Positions 1 through 13,873 of a DNA stretch of 59,292 nt are shown one piece after another. Below the pieces are notes generated by a model. It was given only the letters and a program-made list of their open reading frames with translations. It searched no databases and had not been told where the DNA came from. Made by a program: the position numbers and the translations under genes. How positions within the stretch are numbered: position 1 is the first letter of the stretch; every line of letters begins with the position of its first letter. The stretch is from Krasilnikovozyma curviuscula (lineage: Eukaryota > Basidiomycota > Tremellomycetes > Cystofilobasidiales > Mrakiaceae): contig MVAQ01000128.1 in the NCBI GenBank assembly GCA_014825775.1, forward strand, positions 1-59,292, read 5' to 3'.

Positions 1-466
1 AGTTAGCTGAGAAGATCAGCGAAGCGAACGAAGAGGTTTTGGGTAAAGCTATCAAGATCATCCAAGAGAGTACCAACTTGGGATCTGTGAGTCTTATCAC
101 TTCTATCTTACCCTTCCCCAGCGTTGTTCTGATGAAGCTATTGTAATTTCACAGGGTGACGAAATTGAACTTGATATTGACGCTTTACCTACTGCCACTG
201 TCATCAAGCTTTACAACTTGGTCGTTCGTGGAAACAAGAAACGTCACCGTGGACCCAACAAGCCTGTGAAGGCAACCGGTGGCTTGAACCGAAAGAGCAT
301 GGATGAAGACGCCGAAGCAGAGAGAATCAGGCGATTAGAGGAACAGATGGCTGCTTTTGATAACCAGGGGGGAGCCGCTCCACTACCACCGCAACAACCA
401 GCTGGTGGTGAGGAGAGCGGAAGCGATGACAGTGGAAGTGACAGCGCTAGTGAAGACAGTGACTAG
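1..466 (+). CDS. BDF1: BET-family bromodomain protein, C-terminal part (Bdf1-like)
   Basis: This is the 3' end of a gene that starts upstream of the window. Exons are read as 1-86 and 155-466, with a GT...AG intron between. The first part encodes the NET (extra-terminal) domain of BET proteins: LAEKISEANEEVLGKAI, then IIQES, then GDEIELDIDALPTATV and KLYNLV. After it come a basic patch (RGNKKRHRGPNK), a charged helix (EAERIRRLEEQM) and an acidic Ser/Asp tail. In this family the NET domain recruits chromatin and transcription partners, while the bromodomains, outside the window here, bind acetylated histone H4. The NET pattern makes the family call firm. The name BDF1 rests on the single BET gene usual in fungi. 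Confidence 0.85.
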
Positions 467-1073
467 ATGCTTTTGTCTGGCTCTAGTCTCTATTTCTTTA
501 ATCGGCTTAATTGAACGACTATACCCACCTTTCGCTTCTTTTCTGGCTTTAGGCTCAGTTGATTATACCATACTTCCAACTTTCTAAAATCCCCATATCC
601 TCTCGCGCTACATGCTTGTTGCTATTTCCAAGATGACTTTGTGGTGCAATACATAATGATCAGTGGACACCCAGTCTGAAGCGCAAATCGGCACTGCTGT
701 CCCTGAAGTGTCTTGCGTCTACCAGGAGGGGTAGTGATAATGTGAGAGCAATTCAACCGCAAGGCCATAATTTGTCATATTCGTAGCTTTCAGAATTGGC
801 CATTAATCTGTGATTGTAGCAAATAGATGAGCGGAGACGGAGCTTCTTGATGATCTTATTTTTTGTAACGTCGTTCGTTGTTTTCACTCCTCACATCAGT
901 GCCTCGAAACTTGCATGCTTCTGACACCTTCAGTTCTCTTTAAGCTCATATACACTATATGTTTTCGACGCACTTTCGCTTGATACGGTGTAAGCAGAAT
1001 AATTGTTTATAAATGTATAGTGGTATAGATCTAGAGAGGTGTAGGGTATCAATTTCCAATGTGAAAAAATTGT
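467..1073. other. Intergenic, convergent 3' ends
   Basis: No gene is recognised. The stretch lies between the stop of the BET gene (+) and the stop of HSP78 (-), so it should hold both 3' UTRs. It has A/T-rich runs near 990-1070 but no convincing terminator motif. Confidence 0.6.
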
Positions 1074-4000
1074 CTATTTTGAATTGAGGTCGTCTAATGG
1101 ACTTTCTTCCTCTACCTCTTCTCCATCATGCAAGAAGCTATCTGCCTTGTTTTGAGCGTTGTATACAGGAGCTTCATGGTCAAGCTCATGATTGTCCTTG
1201 ATCTCGAGCTCGTCACCGGACGAAGAGACAGAGATCTCAACGTGATCCCCGTTCCTGTCATACAAGTAGAGTAAAAAGCTGTCAGCTGCCGAAGAGAGCC
1301 TCAGGAGGGTCCAATCTCACCTTATTCTCCCTGAAATGAGCTTTTTCGCAAGGGGTGCCAATAGGTAAGTCTGTAGCGTTCGAGCAACCTGTCTCGCGCC
1401 GTACACATCGCTGTAGCCTTTGTTACCAAGCCATTCCCGGGCTGAATCCAAGATGTTGAGGATGATGCGTCTTTCTCCCAGCCGTGATTGAATCTCAGCA
1501 ATACGTAAGTCAACAATTGAGATGATGGATGCTTTTGATAGTTTGTTGAAGACCACTAAACGAAATAAGGTGACGTGAGCGGCGGCGAACGAAGAGCCTA
1601 GAATCAAGAAAGCTTACCAAGATTGTCCAATCTACGTAGTTTTAAGAATAAGAGAAAAAGAATCAGTAATCTGTTTCAGGTGCAGAGTACGTTCAATGCC
1701 ACTCACCTGTTGATTAGTTCTGGTGGGAAGTGGCTACCAACGGCGTTCAACACTGCCTCCTTAGCCAGACTCGAAACCACTCCATCAAAATCGGTAGCGC
1801 CTGGCAGGTCCAGTGCTTGAGATCCAAGGTTTGAAGTCAAACAGATGATGGTGTTTTTAAAGTCGACGACACGGCCGGTTGAATCAGTGAGTTTGCCTTC
1901 ATCGAGGACTTGAAGCAGGATATTGGCTACATCTCGATGAGCCTTCTCTATCTCATCTGTAACATAGCAGAAGATTTAGACGGAGGACGGTTCACAAGAC
2001 TAACATCCGATCTCACCTAAGCAAATGACGGCGAATGGCCTTCTTCGAACTGCTTCCGTAAGTTGTCCACCCTCTTCATATCCAACTAGTGAAGAAGGGG
2101 GTCAGGATAAAATGAGTTGCATCGTGTCGCGAAGTACATACTGTATCCAGGTGCGGCCCCAATCAGCCTTGCAACGGTGTGCTTTTCTTGATACTCAGAC
2201 ATGTTGATTGTAATCCTGCAACAAAAACGCAGTCAGCTTCCAAGGTCCTACCAAGTTGTGAACAACAGACTTACAATGCATTCCTTTCGTCAAACAAGAA
2301 ACCAGCAACAGCCTTGCAGAGTTCAGTCTTACCAACACCGGTTGGGCCAAGGAACATAAAGCTGGCAAGAGGTCGGTTTGGGTTGTTGAGGCCAGCGCGA
2401 GAGAGTCGAATCGCATCTGAAACCACGGACACGACCTAAAAAGAAAAAATTGAAAATAAACAGCATGTCAGATTGCATGCTATTATTTGCATTCATATGA
2501 AAAACTTACATGGTCTTGTCCTACAATACGAGTCTTGATGCTCTCTTCCATGTGAACAAGCTTCTCTCTTTCTCCTTTGAGGAGACTTTCAACCGGGATA
2601 CCTGTACTTTTAGCGACCTGCATCGTGATAAAGCAAGTCAAAAATGCGCTCAAAAGCATTCTTCGGGATCAAACTTACAACTCTGGCGATATCCTCACTG
2701 GTGACTCTATCTCTGACCATCATGCTTCCCTCTTCTCGTTCTCCGTCCTTCGGCAGCTTAGCTATCAACTGAGGAATGACTTCGTACCTCAGCTGGGATG
2801 CCTTCTCAAAATTTCCTTCTCGTTGAGCTATTGCAAGGTCAGACTTCGCTTGTTCCAATTTCTGACGAGAGAGAGCGAGTCAATAACTGTATTGGTTGAG
2901 ACAAAGTTCGAGACTCACCTCTTTATCTTCCTTCAAATTCTTCAACCATTCCCTTTCATTATCCCAAACTTTAGTTAGTTCTTCAGCCTCTTTACGTTTT
3001 GTCTCCAACTGAGCATCGACGAGTTCTCGTCTTTCAACTGACGCGACGTCAGTTTCATTTTTAAGAGATTCTCGCTCGATCTACAAACAGCACAGTCACC
3101 AGTCAGCGTTATAGCAACAGTTTAGATAGTATTTAACCAAACTTACCTGAAGAGTCATAATATCCCTGTTGAGAGCTTCAAGTTCGGCAGGTTTGCTTTC
3201 TTGAGCTAGACGAAGAGAACTCGCGCTCTCGTCCACAAGGTCGATTGCCTTATCGGGTAAGAACCTGTCTGGTATGTATCTAGCAGCATATACAGCAGCT
3301 AAAATAATCAAAATCTAAGTAAGTGACCTACACCAAAGGATGTAGGATGTGTTAATGTATCCTCTCACCAGTCACAAGCGCAGGGTCACTAATTCCAACA
3401 CCGTGGTGAACTTCATATCGACTCTTCAGACCTCGCAGAATGCTGATCGTGTCCGAGACAGTAGGTTCGTCAATTCTGACTGGTTGGAATCTTCTTGAGA
3501 GTGCTGGATCCTTTTCTATGTTCTTACGATACTCATCCAAAGTCGTAGCGCCAACGAGCTGAAGACCTCGAGCCAGCGCTGGTTTGATCTAAGCAAAGAG
3601 AAAAGATAAGAACAATCGTAGCAATATGATTGAAGTGCTTAAACTACTCACCATGTTTCCCATGTCAAGGCCACCCTCAGCTTTTCCTAAATTGAGAATC
3701 ATGTGGATTTCATCCACAAAGACAATCACATCCCCTTGAGCAGACTGAATATCTGCCAGGAGAGCTTTGAACCTCTGTTCAAACTGGCCACGGACACTGG
3801 AAGGATAACCAAAGGAAATTAGTTTATCGACAAATGGATCGAATTATTTAGTGGACTAACCCAGTACCAGCAATCAAGCCTTGAAGATCGAGAGCCAACA
3901 CTCTCTTATTGAGAAGAGACTAGATAATTAAAAAGAGACTGCTAGGTGAATAGATCACTTTGAGAAAGCAAAGTGAGATTTACTCACCTCTGGAACTTCT

Positions 4001-4510
4001 CCAGCTACAATCCTCTCCGCCAAACCCTCCAGAATCGCCGTTTTACCAACACCAGCTGGGCCAACAAGCACAGGCTAAAGATTGAAAGCACACACACTTG
4101 TCAGACGAATACCCGGTGAGCATTACCTGTCCAAAAGTTGTAAAACTGCTCACATTACTCTTCGTCCTCCTGCTGAGGATTTGAATTGTCCTTCGGATTT
4201 CTTCCTCCCTACCAATCACTGGATCGATCTTCCCTTCCTTAGCCAACTGGGTGAGGTCTATCGAGAACTGCTTGAGTGATTCTCCTTCAGCCGCTGAACC
4301 ACCAGAAAGGGTGAATCCAGATGGCGGTGGAGGTGGAGACTGAGATGAAGCAAATCGAACCTGGGACTGAAAATGAAGGTTGGATGGATACTGTATAAGA
4401 AGGGGGTTGGGTTTCTGAAGTAGAGGTGCAGAAATAGCCAGCCGACGGGATTTTAGTATGTGAGAGGTGGAATTCCTAGCTAACGTCTTCGCCGAGACGT
4501 TTCGTAACAT
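1074..4510 (-). CDS. HSP78: Mitochondrial disaggregase Hsp78 (ClpB-type AAA+ ATPase)
   Basis: Hsp78 is the mitochondrial matrix ClpB, which works with mitochondrial Hsp70 to dissolve protein aggregates after heat stress. The protein starts at 4510 with a Ser/Arg-rich, acid-poor presequence. As is usual for Hsp78 there is no ClpB N-domain: the first AAA module follows directly ([18 protein letters not shown]; Walker A GPAGVGKT near 4040; Walker [10 protein letters not shown] near 3720). A charged coiled-coil middle domain follows (about 3090-2610), then the second AAA module (Walker A GPTGVGKT near 2330). The tail has the ClpB-like [16 protein letters not shown] and ends in an acidic segment. 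Many short introns interrupt the gene; the first exon is 4154-4510. A candidate heat shock element lies upstream. I see no frame break. Confidence 0.95.
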
Positions 4511-4661
4511 AATTGTGGTATAGGCCTATGGTTTGAGAGCTATTCAAGCTGTGGAATAGATTTGGAAAACTTATATGAGAATGCTTGTTTTACAACAGAG
4601 AGGAAGCAGGAAGTTTTGATTTTAGGATGATGCTGGGTCGAGCGAGCTCTTCATAGTGCCA

Positions 4662-4679
4662 GAACCTTCGAGGTGGTTC
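4662..4679. promoter_or_regulatory. Candidate heat shock element upstream of HSP78
   Basis: About 150 bp before the HSP78 start lies GAA-CC-TTC followed, after one mismatched unit, by another TTC in the same 5-bp register (4662, 4667, 4677). This fits a gapped binding site for heat shock factor (alternating nGAAn). A second, weaker match (GAAGCTTTCTTC) lies near 4739-4750. The placement fits known heat induction of Hsp78 genes, but such motifs also arise by chance. The rest of 4511-5008 shows no gene. Confidence 0.45.
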
Positions 4680-5008
4680 AAAGCATGGCGCTCGCTCAAT
4701 TCCATCTTGGATCACCTGATGAGCACTTCAGTGTATCAGAAGCTTTCTTCTAACATGTGATGGATACTTGGAGCTCACGCGGAAGGAAAGCGGTGTAAGT
4801 GTACCCGCGCAATTGAGATGTCAACACACGGTTTTGACAGATCAGCTGGTAACATGAAAACCTATCACCTATGGATCAACAAACAATATAGTTGGAAGTA
4901 GACTTGCGTGTCGACAAAAAGAAAGAAACAATGATTGACAACAGATGTAAGTTTCCGCCTGGCTCATTGGCCATACAACAGCTTATTATAGCGCTTCCCC
5001 TCTACTCT

Positions 5009-6205
5009 TCAAGCATTAGACTTCTCAATTGCCCAATCCAATGCGGGTTCGACCGCTTCCTTCCACCAGTCACCGCCAAACTGTCCTCTCGGGTATCCGT
5101 CAAATTCATGATCAGCTTCAACCTCAAACTTGATAACGTCAACGCCCAACCCCTTCAGCTTGTCATAAAACGCAAACATCTCAGTGGGGTTTACAATGGT
5201 GTCTTTGGTTGGAATGACTATGCATGTTGGTGGGAAAGAGCTGTTCGCGTTGTTGATGACAGACCAAGTTGCGATTTCTGAGTTGGGAAGTGGGAGACAG
5301 TAGGATCTAGCGACTTCTGGAACAGATTCGTCCATAACAGCCTGTAAACAAGTTAAGTATGGGGATCTTATCTAATAACGTTGAGATTAAATAAACTTAC
5401 TTTAGCGAGCCACTTCTTTCGCGGTCCATCTTGAGGAGAAGGATTGCTAAACGCATCCCTACAGTTTTTTCGACAAATACTTAGAGTGAGGACCAGAAAG
5501 AACTGAATTGACTGAGCTTACATGTATGAAAGATGGCTGATAGCAGGCTCTTTGAAGAAAGCTTCAATCTTCTCCCAATCATCTTCAGAGAAATGACGTT
5601 TCATCAGTTCGTCCCTCTCTTTGATGTAACCTTCAGGAAGGTCTGGCCAGTGAGAGGCACCGTAGAACGGCACCAAGCACTTGGGACGAGGAATGGCTAT
5701 ATCACGTTGTGCGAACAGACCCTGCGCGGAAAGGGTAAGGGCAACGCCAGAACCCAAACCGAAGTACAAAGCCGACAAAACTCACGAGAGTAACGGCAGC
5801 CATTGCTCCAGCTGAGAAGCCCATCACAGCAACAGAGTTGGGATTCAGCACATGCTCCACTCTTGTCGGGAGTTCCTCATGAACGAACTTCCAAGCATCC
5901 AACACGTCCTCCATAACCTCTGGAAACGTTACCTGAGGGACGAGCCTGTAGTTAATACTGATTACAACCATCCCATGGTCCAATAAATAGTTCGTCTGGC
6001 CAGGACTGAGGTTAGAATCACATTCGCCAGCGAAGAATCCACCTGCGTGAATGGTTACCATTCCTGGGAAGCCTGCAGTCGGTGGTGGACCAGAGGGGAG
6101 GTAGACGTCGAGATGGCATTCACACCCATCTGGTGCTGTCTTGTAAAGGAGTCTTTGGCGAGGCTGGAGGATGGTTTTGCTGTAGTCTAACGATGAAGAA
6201 GCCAT
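5009..6205 (-). CDS. Alpha/beta hydrolase A (HSL-type esterase/lipase)
   Basis: This is a carboxylic-ester hydrolase of the hormone-sensitive-lipase-like alpha/beta hydrolase fold. The start at 6205 opens MASSSLDYSK. The oxyanion-hole motif reads HAGGF where the family norm is HGGG. The nucleophile elbow is GFSAGA (Ser in GxSxG), the acid region is PTKDTIVNP, and the catalytic His is in DHEFD. The C-terminus (GGDWWKEAVEPALDWAIEK) matches hydrolases B and C. Introns separate the elbow exon from GLFAQRD and the later exons. No signal peptide is evident, so it is probably intracellular. The substrate cannot be read from sequence. It is one of three intact paralogues in the window and the most divergent of them. 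Confidence 0.88.
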
Positions 6206-6925
6206 TTGGATTCGAGTTTTGGAGCCTGATTCTAGAGGAATATCTTATAAATCTTATGCAACGGCTATCAGGTAAATAAAGAGCCTCAGTTGGTGCTTGA
6301 TTTGTAGTACGATGTTTGGGGGTGAGGCCGTCGAGGAAGCGACTAGAATTGCGGAGACGCGGTCGGTCCTACGAAGCACCAGGCTATATTTTCCTTACAG
6401 CAACTAAAAACACTACATCAAGCAACCTTTTATAAGTGTCTGAATTCGAGAACATAGACCAGCTTGCTCTCGAGAACGCCCCTTACTATCAACCTTGGCA
6501 TATGATCACACGCGTGAGATGGTCACCAGCACATCCCCCACTTCCCGCTACGCCGCCAACTCTTCACTGCTGCCTCTCACCACTACCCACTCTTCCCGCT
6601 CTGTGCTTCGAAGTCAAAATAATGATTGGCGCCTTCATTAACTGCAAAAAACAGTCTCGACAACCCAGATTCTTCAGACGTGCCGCGAGATCGTAAGCTT
6701 CCTGTGGGGGGACCAAGATAACATCGGATGGGGCCACAATGAACGCCGATGGAGAACTGGAGGAGCAGTTCAGTGAGATGCTGTCAGTTGTTCGTTCACA
6801 CCTGACCATCAGTTCATCTTATGCGCGCCGGGGGACGCCGTACCTGTAATCAGAACCCAGGATCATTCAAAGGAGCTACATTGAGCATATCACATTGTAT
6901 ATCGATCATTCCCAGACTCATTTCC
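6206..6925. other. Interval between hydrolases A and B
   Basis: This holds the putative promoter of hydrolase A's neighbour relic and the short 3' region of hydrolase B. Apart from the pseudogene near 6560-6770 I see no gene. Confidence 0.5.
6560..6770 (-). pseudogene. Relic of a fourth alpha/beta hydrolase
   Basis: On the minus strand this stretch encodes the C-terminal part of the same hydrolase family in broken form. One frame gives SAFIVAPSDVILVPPQEAYD and then LAARLKNLG, matching the acid-loop region of hydrolases B and C (VPPKEAYDLHKRLKELG in C). Homology then shifts frame to VNEGANHYFDFEAQSGKSG and a stop, matching the catalytic-His region (GASHAFDMHTESGRFGG in C). A further shift follows. 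No upstream two-thirds with the nucleophile elbow was found. It lies between hydrolases A and B, so the simplest reading is a tandem array that lost one member. Confidence 0.75.
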
Positions 6926-8350
6926 CTATGCCTTCAACTTTTCAATCGCCCAATCCAGCGCTGGCTGAACAGCAGCCTTCCACCACTCACCGCCAAACCT
7001 GCCCGAGTTGGTGTGCATATCAAACGCATGGTTCGCGCCCACAGCCTCCGAGAAATGGCTTTCCACCCCCAGCTCCTTCAATCGCTTGTCGAAGTCGCGC
7101 GCGTCCTGCGGGTCGACAGCCTTGTCTGCGGTAGGAATGACGAAGTATGTCGGTGGGTAGGTGCTGTCCGCGTGTTTATAAACGCTGTAGGTCTCAATTT
7201 CGGGGTTGCTCAGTGGAAGCGTGTACGATCGCGCGAGATGAGGCAGCCCAGAACCCCAAGCCTAGCAAACAGAGAGATGAGATCAGAGAATCATGCAAGG
7301 AGGACGTTGAGAAGGCAAGAGGCTGACCTTCATGAGCCAAGCTTTCCGTGGATTCATTGGGGTGTTTGGGTCGAAGACATCTCTGTGATGGATTTTGCGC
7401 CATGACAGGTGTTGACTTATCAGTGTACTACCGGAGCAAATTGAAACAAGTAACGAAGTAACACTTACGCATCTGGATATCCACTGATAGGCTTCTCAGC
7501 CATGAAAGCTGCAATCTCTTTCCATTCCTCTTCCGAACAGAAGCTCTTGAACTTCTCATCCCTCTCGGCCAGGAACCCCTCTGGAAGTGGCAGCCACTGA
7601 GATCTACCGTAGAACGGTACCAGACATTTTGGACGAGCAAGTGTTGCGTCTCGCTGAGCGAAGAGACCCTGTGATCACAAAGTGCACTGGTCGGCGTTTT
7701 ATGCCAATGTTGGAGGGCTGTCGGAGCGAAACCGAAGGGCGATGAAAGACTCACCAGGGTTAAGGTACACATAGCGCCTGCAGAATGCCCCAACACTCCC
7801 ACACTTTTGGTGTTCAACGAGTGCTCCATCATCTCAGGTAGCTGCTCGTGCGTGAACTTCCAAGCGTCCATCACGTCTTCCATAATGGTCGGGAAAGTAA
7901 CTTGAGGAGCCAGACGATAGTCGATGGTGATGACCACCACACCTTGATCATTGAGATAGTTGGTCTGGGATTTGGATACATCGTTGCTCTGGCCTCCCGC
8001 AAAGCCCCCACCTGAAATGCAGACGTTAGTTTCTTGCTCGCGGGAAAACCCGACAAGAAACAGTAAGACTCACCATGGATGGTGAACATTACAGGGAAAC
8101 CACCGGCAGGCGGTGGGACTGGTGGTACATGGACGTCAAAGTAAATCTCACATCCATCGGGGGCTGTCTTGTACAGAACTCGTTTTGCCGGGTTGATAAA
8201 TGTTGCGGTGTAAGGATCTGTAGCTGGGTCAGAGTAACCCATAGGGTTAGGATTCTTACTACAACAGACAGGTATTTCAGCTGTAGTACTCCTTGAAAGG
8301 ATCAAAATTAGGCTGGAAAACTATACAACTCACCGGGCGTCGTTCGACAT
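6926..8350 (-). CDS. Alpha/beta hydrolase B (HSL-type esterase/lipase)
   Basis: This is a paralogue of hydrolases A and C. The start is in a short first exon (MSNDA, 8350). A second exon gives NPMGYSDPATDPYTATFINP, almost the same opening as hydrolase C. The oxyanion motif HGGGF is rebuilt across an intron near 8010-8075. The nucleophile elbow is GHSAGA, the acid region is PTADKAVDP, and the catalytic His is in NHAFD. The stop follows DWAIEKLKA at 6926-6928. All catalytic residues are present, so the enzyme should be active on an ester or lactone, identity unknown. One internal stretch (7807-7934) is almost identical to hydrolase C although flanking sequence differs, pointing to gene conversion. 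A 194-aa open frame on the opposite strand is a shadow. Confidence 0.88.
7807..7934 (-). repeat. Near-identical tract shared with hydrolase C (42787-42914)
   Basis: By eye, 126 of 128 bases match the same region of hydrolase C, covering the strand and helix around LAPQVTFPTIMEDV and EQLPEMMEHSLNTK. The next 60 bases downstream on the plus strand match at only about three quarters. The sharp edge suggests recent sequence exchange rather than uniform divergence. Confidence 0.85.
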
Positions 8351-9599
8351 CTGGAACTCGTCTCCATTCGATCCGGTAGACAGGTCGCAAATCAGCGTAT
8401 AGTCCTAGCTATACAACAGCAGAAACATTCCTAAGAACATAATCTTACATTGCGAATAAAGTACTACTAGTCCTTTTCTGTTGAAGATGGGAATTGGCAG
8501 CCACCAAGCCAAGTTGTGTGCAAATAAGTCAACACCCTCCGAACTTATCCCAAACTGAATCAGTCCAAATTTCTCAAATTTACAGCACGTGAATGGCTTC
8601 AGTGATCAGTCCCGAGGTTAAGATAAGGTTAGTGAAGTGCTTTGGGTAAGAATATGTCTTCGGAAACTGAACGAAACGATTCTCGGCGCTGTAGAGTGAG
8701 CTCGACGCTGGACAAGACAACCGGCAAGAAATTCCTGACTGATGGTTCTACAGAAACCTGCTGGACAAGCACAAATGTGAGGACTGTTCACCTGAATCTT
8801 TGGGCCTTGTCGCTATGCTGAATGGCTCTCTACTTGCTTCGCAATCAGGGCCTTCCTCAATACATCCATCTCTCTTTCCCAACACCAGTTTCACCTACCT
8901 TGCTGAAGATGACATTCCAAGGTGGTTTCACTGGTACCCACTGCTCATTCCAAGCTTCACCGTCAATCTCAGAGCCTCTCGTCGAGAAATTCAGATTCTT
9001 CCCTGAAGATATCAACAGACGGCAGTCGTTCCCCATTTCTGGGCTTGGCGAACCCATCAGCGAAATTAGGCTGGTGATGGAGAAGAGCAGTGATTTCTTC
9101 GGCAGGATAACGGTCTATGAGCTCGATTTGGTGGTGGGCTGAACCCTCTGAGTGGTGTAGAGCTGAAAGAGAAATTTTGTTGGACAGCAGGGTAGCGCCT
9201 GCAGACCGTGAAGCTAAGAGATGCACGGCTACCGGCATAGGTTTGACACCTCAGGAGAGTACAGCTTTCTGTCCCGAGTTCCAATCGCTAAGCGATCACA
9301 GTGTTCGCGCTTGGTTTGAAGGGGTGTGAGCTTCAAAATGCAAAACGCACAGTGTGCTATGATACTGAGTGCCCATATGATTGTACAATTTTATTTTATT
9401 TTCGGATTCACTGCAAGACTGCCCAGCCCCATCTCGAATAGATTCCCAGCTTGCGGCACCGAGCGGTGCTACAAACCACAACACTCTTCGGATTTTTCCA
9501 TTCAAGGAAGCACCAAGCTAACCACTAGAAGCAACTGAAGATCTTTCTTAGGCTTGCAAGCTCAACAGAGGGCTTGCAACCTTCATCTAGAAGTAAATT
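8351..9599. other. Long interval with no intact gene
   Basis: This lies between the divergent starts of hydrolase B (-) and MTG1 (+), so both promoters are here. No complete protein gene is recognised. The middle (8857-9238) looks like decayed coding sequence and is listed separately. The last 250 bases before MTG1 contain nothing recognisable. Confidence 0.5.
8857..9238 (-). pseudogene. Possible decayed coding remnant, family unknown
   Basis: Two overlapping minus-strand frames look protein-like but neither forms a gene. One reads HHQIELIDRYPAEEITALLH and continues to FREESEFLDERL before a stop. The other carries EIDGEAWNEQWVPVKPPWNV with a stop soon after. The composition (Trp, Pro and acidic residues in plausible spacing) suggests one former reading frame split by a shift near 8970-9000. 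I recognise no family. It could equally be chance open frame in moderately GC-rich DNA. Confidence 0.3.
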
Positions 9600-11275
9600 A
9601 TGGCTCTAGTCCCACGAGCAAAGTTTCTGTTGCCCGAACGAGCTCTGTCATGGCATCCAGGACACATGAGGGCATTTCTCCAACAGATGGTCTACCGTTT
9701 GACAGACATTGATTTTGTTATCGAAGCCAGAGATTCGAGGCTACCTCTCACCAGTATCAATCCCAACTTGGAACAGCTCCTGGATTTGGCTTGGGGCAGA
9801 GGGTGGAAGGAGAAGCAGATGGAGAAAGGTTACGTGGGCAGACAGAGGAAGAAGACGATCGTATATACGAAGAAGGACTTGGCTATCTCCAAGTACGAAG
9901 AGGTGAGTTCTACTTGGTCGGTTTACCCGGAGGATGTTACGACACAATTTATCACTTCCCGATCCTTACAGCCGCTGCGGAAGGCCTTCAAACAACATAC
10001 AGGTGATGATGTCTATTTTACATCGATACACGATGTCCAATCGATCAAAACCATCATTGCTCAAACCGTCAGTGAGTTGCGCCGTCACCAATTGACTATT
10101 TTCTTTCGAGAGACGCTGACGCCCCCCTCTTCCTCCCTTGATCTCAGAACACGCAAAGAAGCATCAAGACGTAATTTTCAATATGAACGTCTTAGTCCTC
10201 GGAATGCCCAACGTAGGAAAATCGACACTCCTGAACCATTTACGACATAAAGGCATGGGTAGAGGTGAGCTCTGTGTCAAGCCATCTATTCTAATATATT
10301 TCTAATGGCAATCATTTCTTTATAATCTAGGGAAAGCATTCCGATCATCAGCGACCGCAGGCCACACCACCAAATTGGAAGGCATTGTCAAGATAAATGA
10401 GGATCCGAACGTCTATGTGCTTGATGCTCCAGGAGTGATGCCCACAAATCTGGGAACTGGAGAAGAGGCATCAGAGAGAGGTGTAAAGCTGGCTTTGACC
10501 TGTGAGTGTGATTTATATTCAAGGCTGTTCCTGATTGCTGACATACTCTCCTCACTTTCTTTTCTAGCTGGAATGAAAGAGGGACTTCTAGACCCCGAAA
10601 TCATGGCGGACTACCTACTGTTTTTACTGAATAAGAGGACATATGACGAATCGCTGAAGGATCCGGCGTATCGTGAAGAAGGTAGGTACAGGCCGCTTTT
10701 AGTGTTGTGCTCTTCGAAGGAAAGCCTCCACTCACAATATCACTTTCTGGACAGCTCCTGATTATATCCAACTCCTCAAGATGTCCAAGTTTTTACCATC
10801 GCCAACAGATAGCATCGAAGAATTCCTACAAGCTTACGGCCATCAAAATCGGATGTATTACGCCAACTCGGTGCCCAAGAAAGTAGATGAGGTTCGGACG
10901 GCACGAAAGTTTATCGAGGCGTTTCGACAGGGTGAACTCGGTAAATGGATGCTGGACGACCTGGAGAACCCCGTGTTTGACGATCCGAACGACAACGGTG
11001 TTCTCAGGATTGAAGCACCTTTCGATCCCAACTCACCACCCTGGGCGCCGGCGGAAATTCCAAAATACAATGCAATCGTGAAAGCCGTTTCATTGGAGGA
11101 GAAGGTCAGTGAGACAGTGAGGCAGCATCTCATTGATGTGCATAGGTTGGGAGATAATACACTGGCCGAGTATTTGACCTCGAGGACAGTAGAGCAGAAG
11201 CGTTTGAAGAATAAAGAGAAGAACGTTGAGCGAAAGAAGAGACAGGTTCTTTTACCTGGAAATTTGCATAATTAG
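9600..11275 (+). CDS. MTG1: Mitochondrial ribosome-assembly GTPase Mtg1
   Basis: Mtg1 is a circularly permuted GTPase of the YlqF/RbgA family that helps assemble the large mitochondrial ribosomal subunit at the inner membrane. The start is the ATG at 9600. The permuted order is visible: ARDSR and the G4-like TKKDL come first, then G1 GMPNVGKST (near 10205), the switch region SATAGHTT, and G3 DAPG (near 10425). The family C-terminal helical part follows (EEFLQAYGHQNRMYYAN, then ARKFIEAFRQGELGKWMLDD). Exons include 9600-9902 and 9972-10071; introns split the HAKKHQ segment and the end of the G domain. The gene converges on the GluRS gene with only 75 bp between stop codons. Confidence 0.93.
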
Positions 11276-11350
11276 ACAATCATTGTAGCCATAGCACTCT
11301 CCGACTCGCCTCTCTTGTTTAGATGGTACGCATGTTGTAGAATTCATGAA

Positions 11351-13873
<2,523 letters not shown>

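Noticed and set aside
6821..7405. A 194-codon open frame on the plus strand
   Set aside because: It is antisense to hydrolase B, whose minus-strand reading has all family motifs. The plus frame has no recognisable content.
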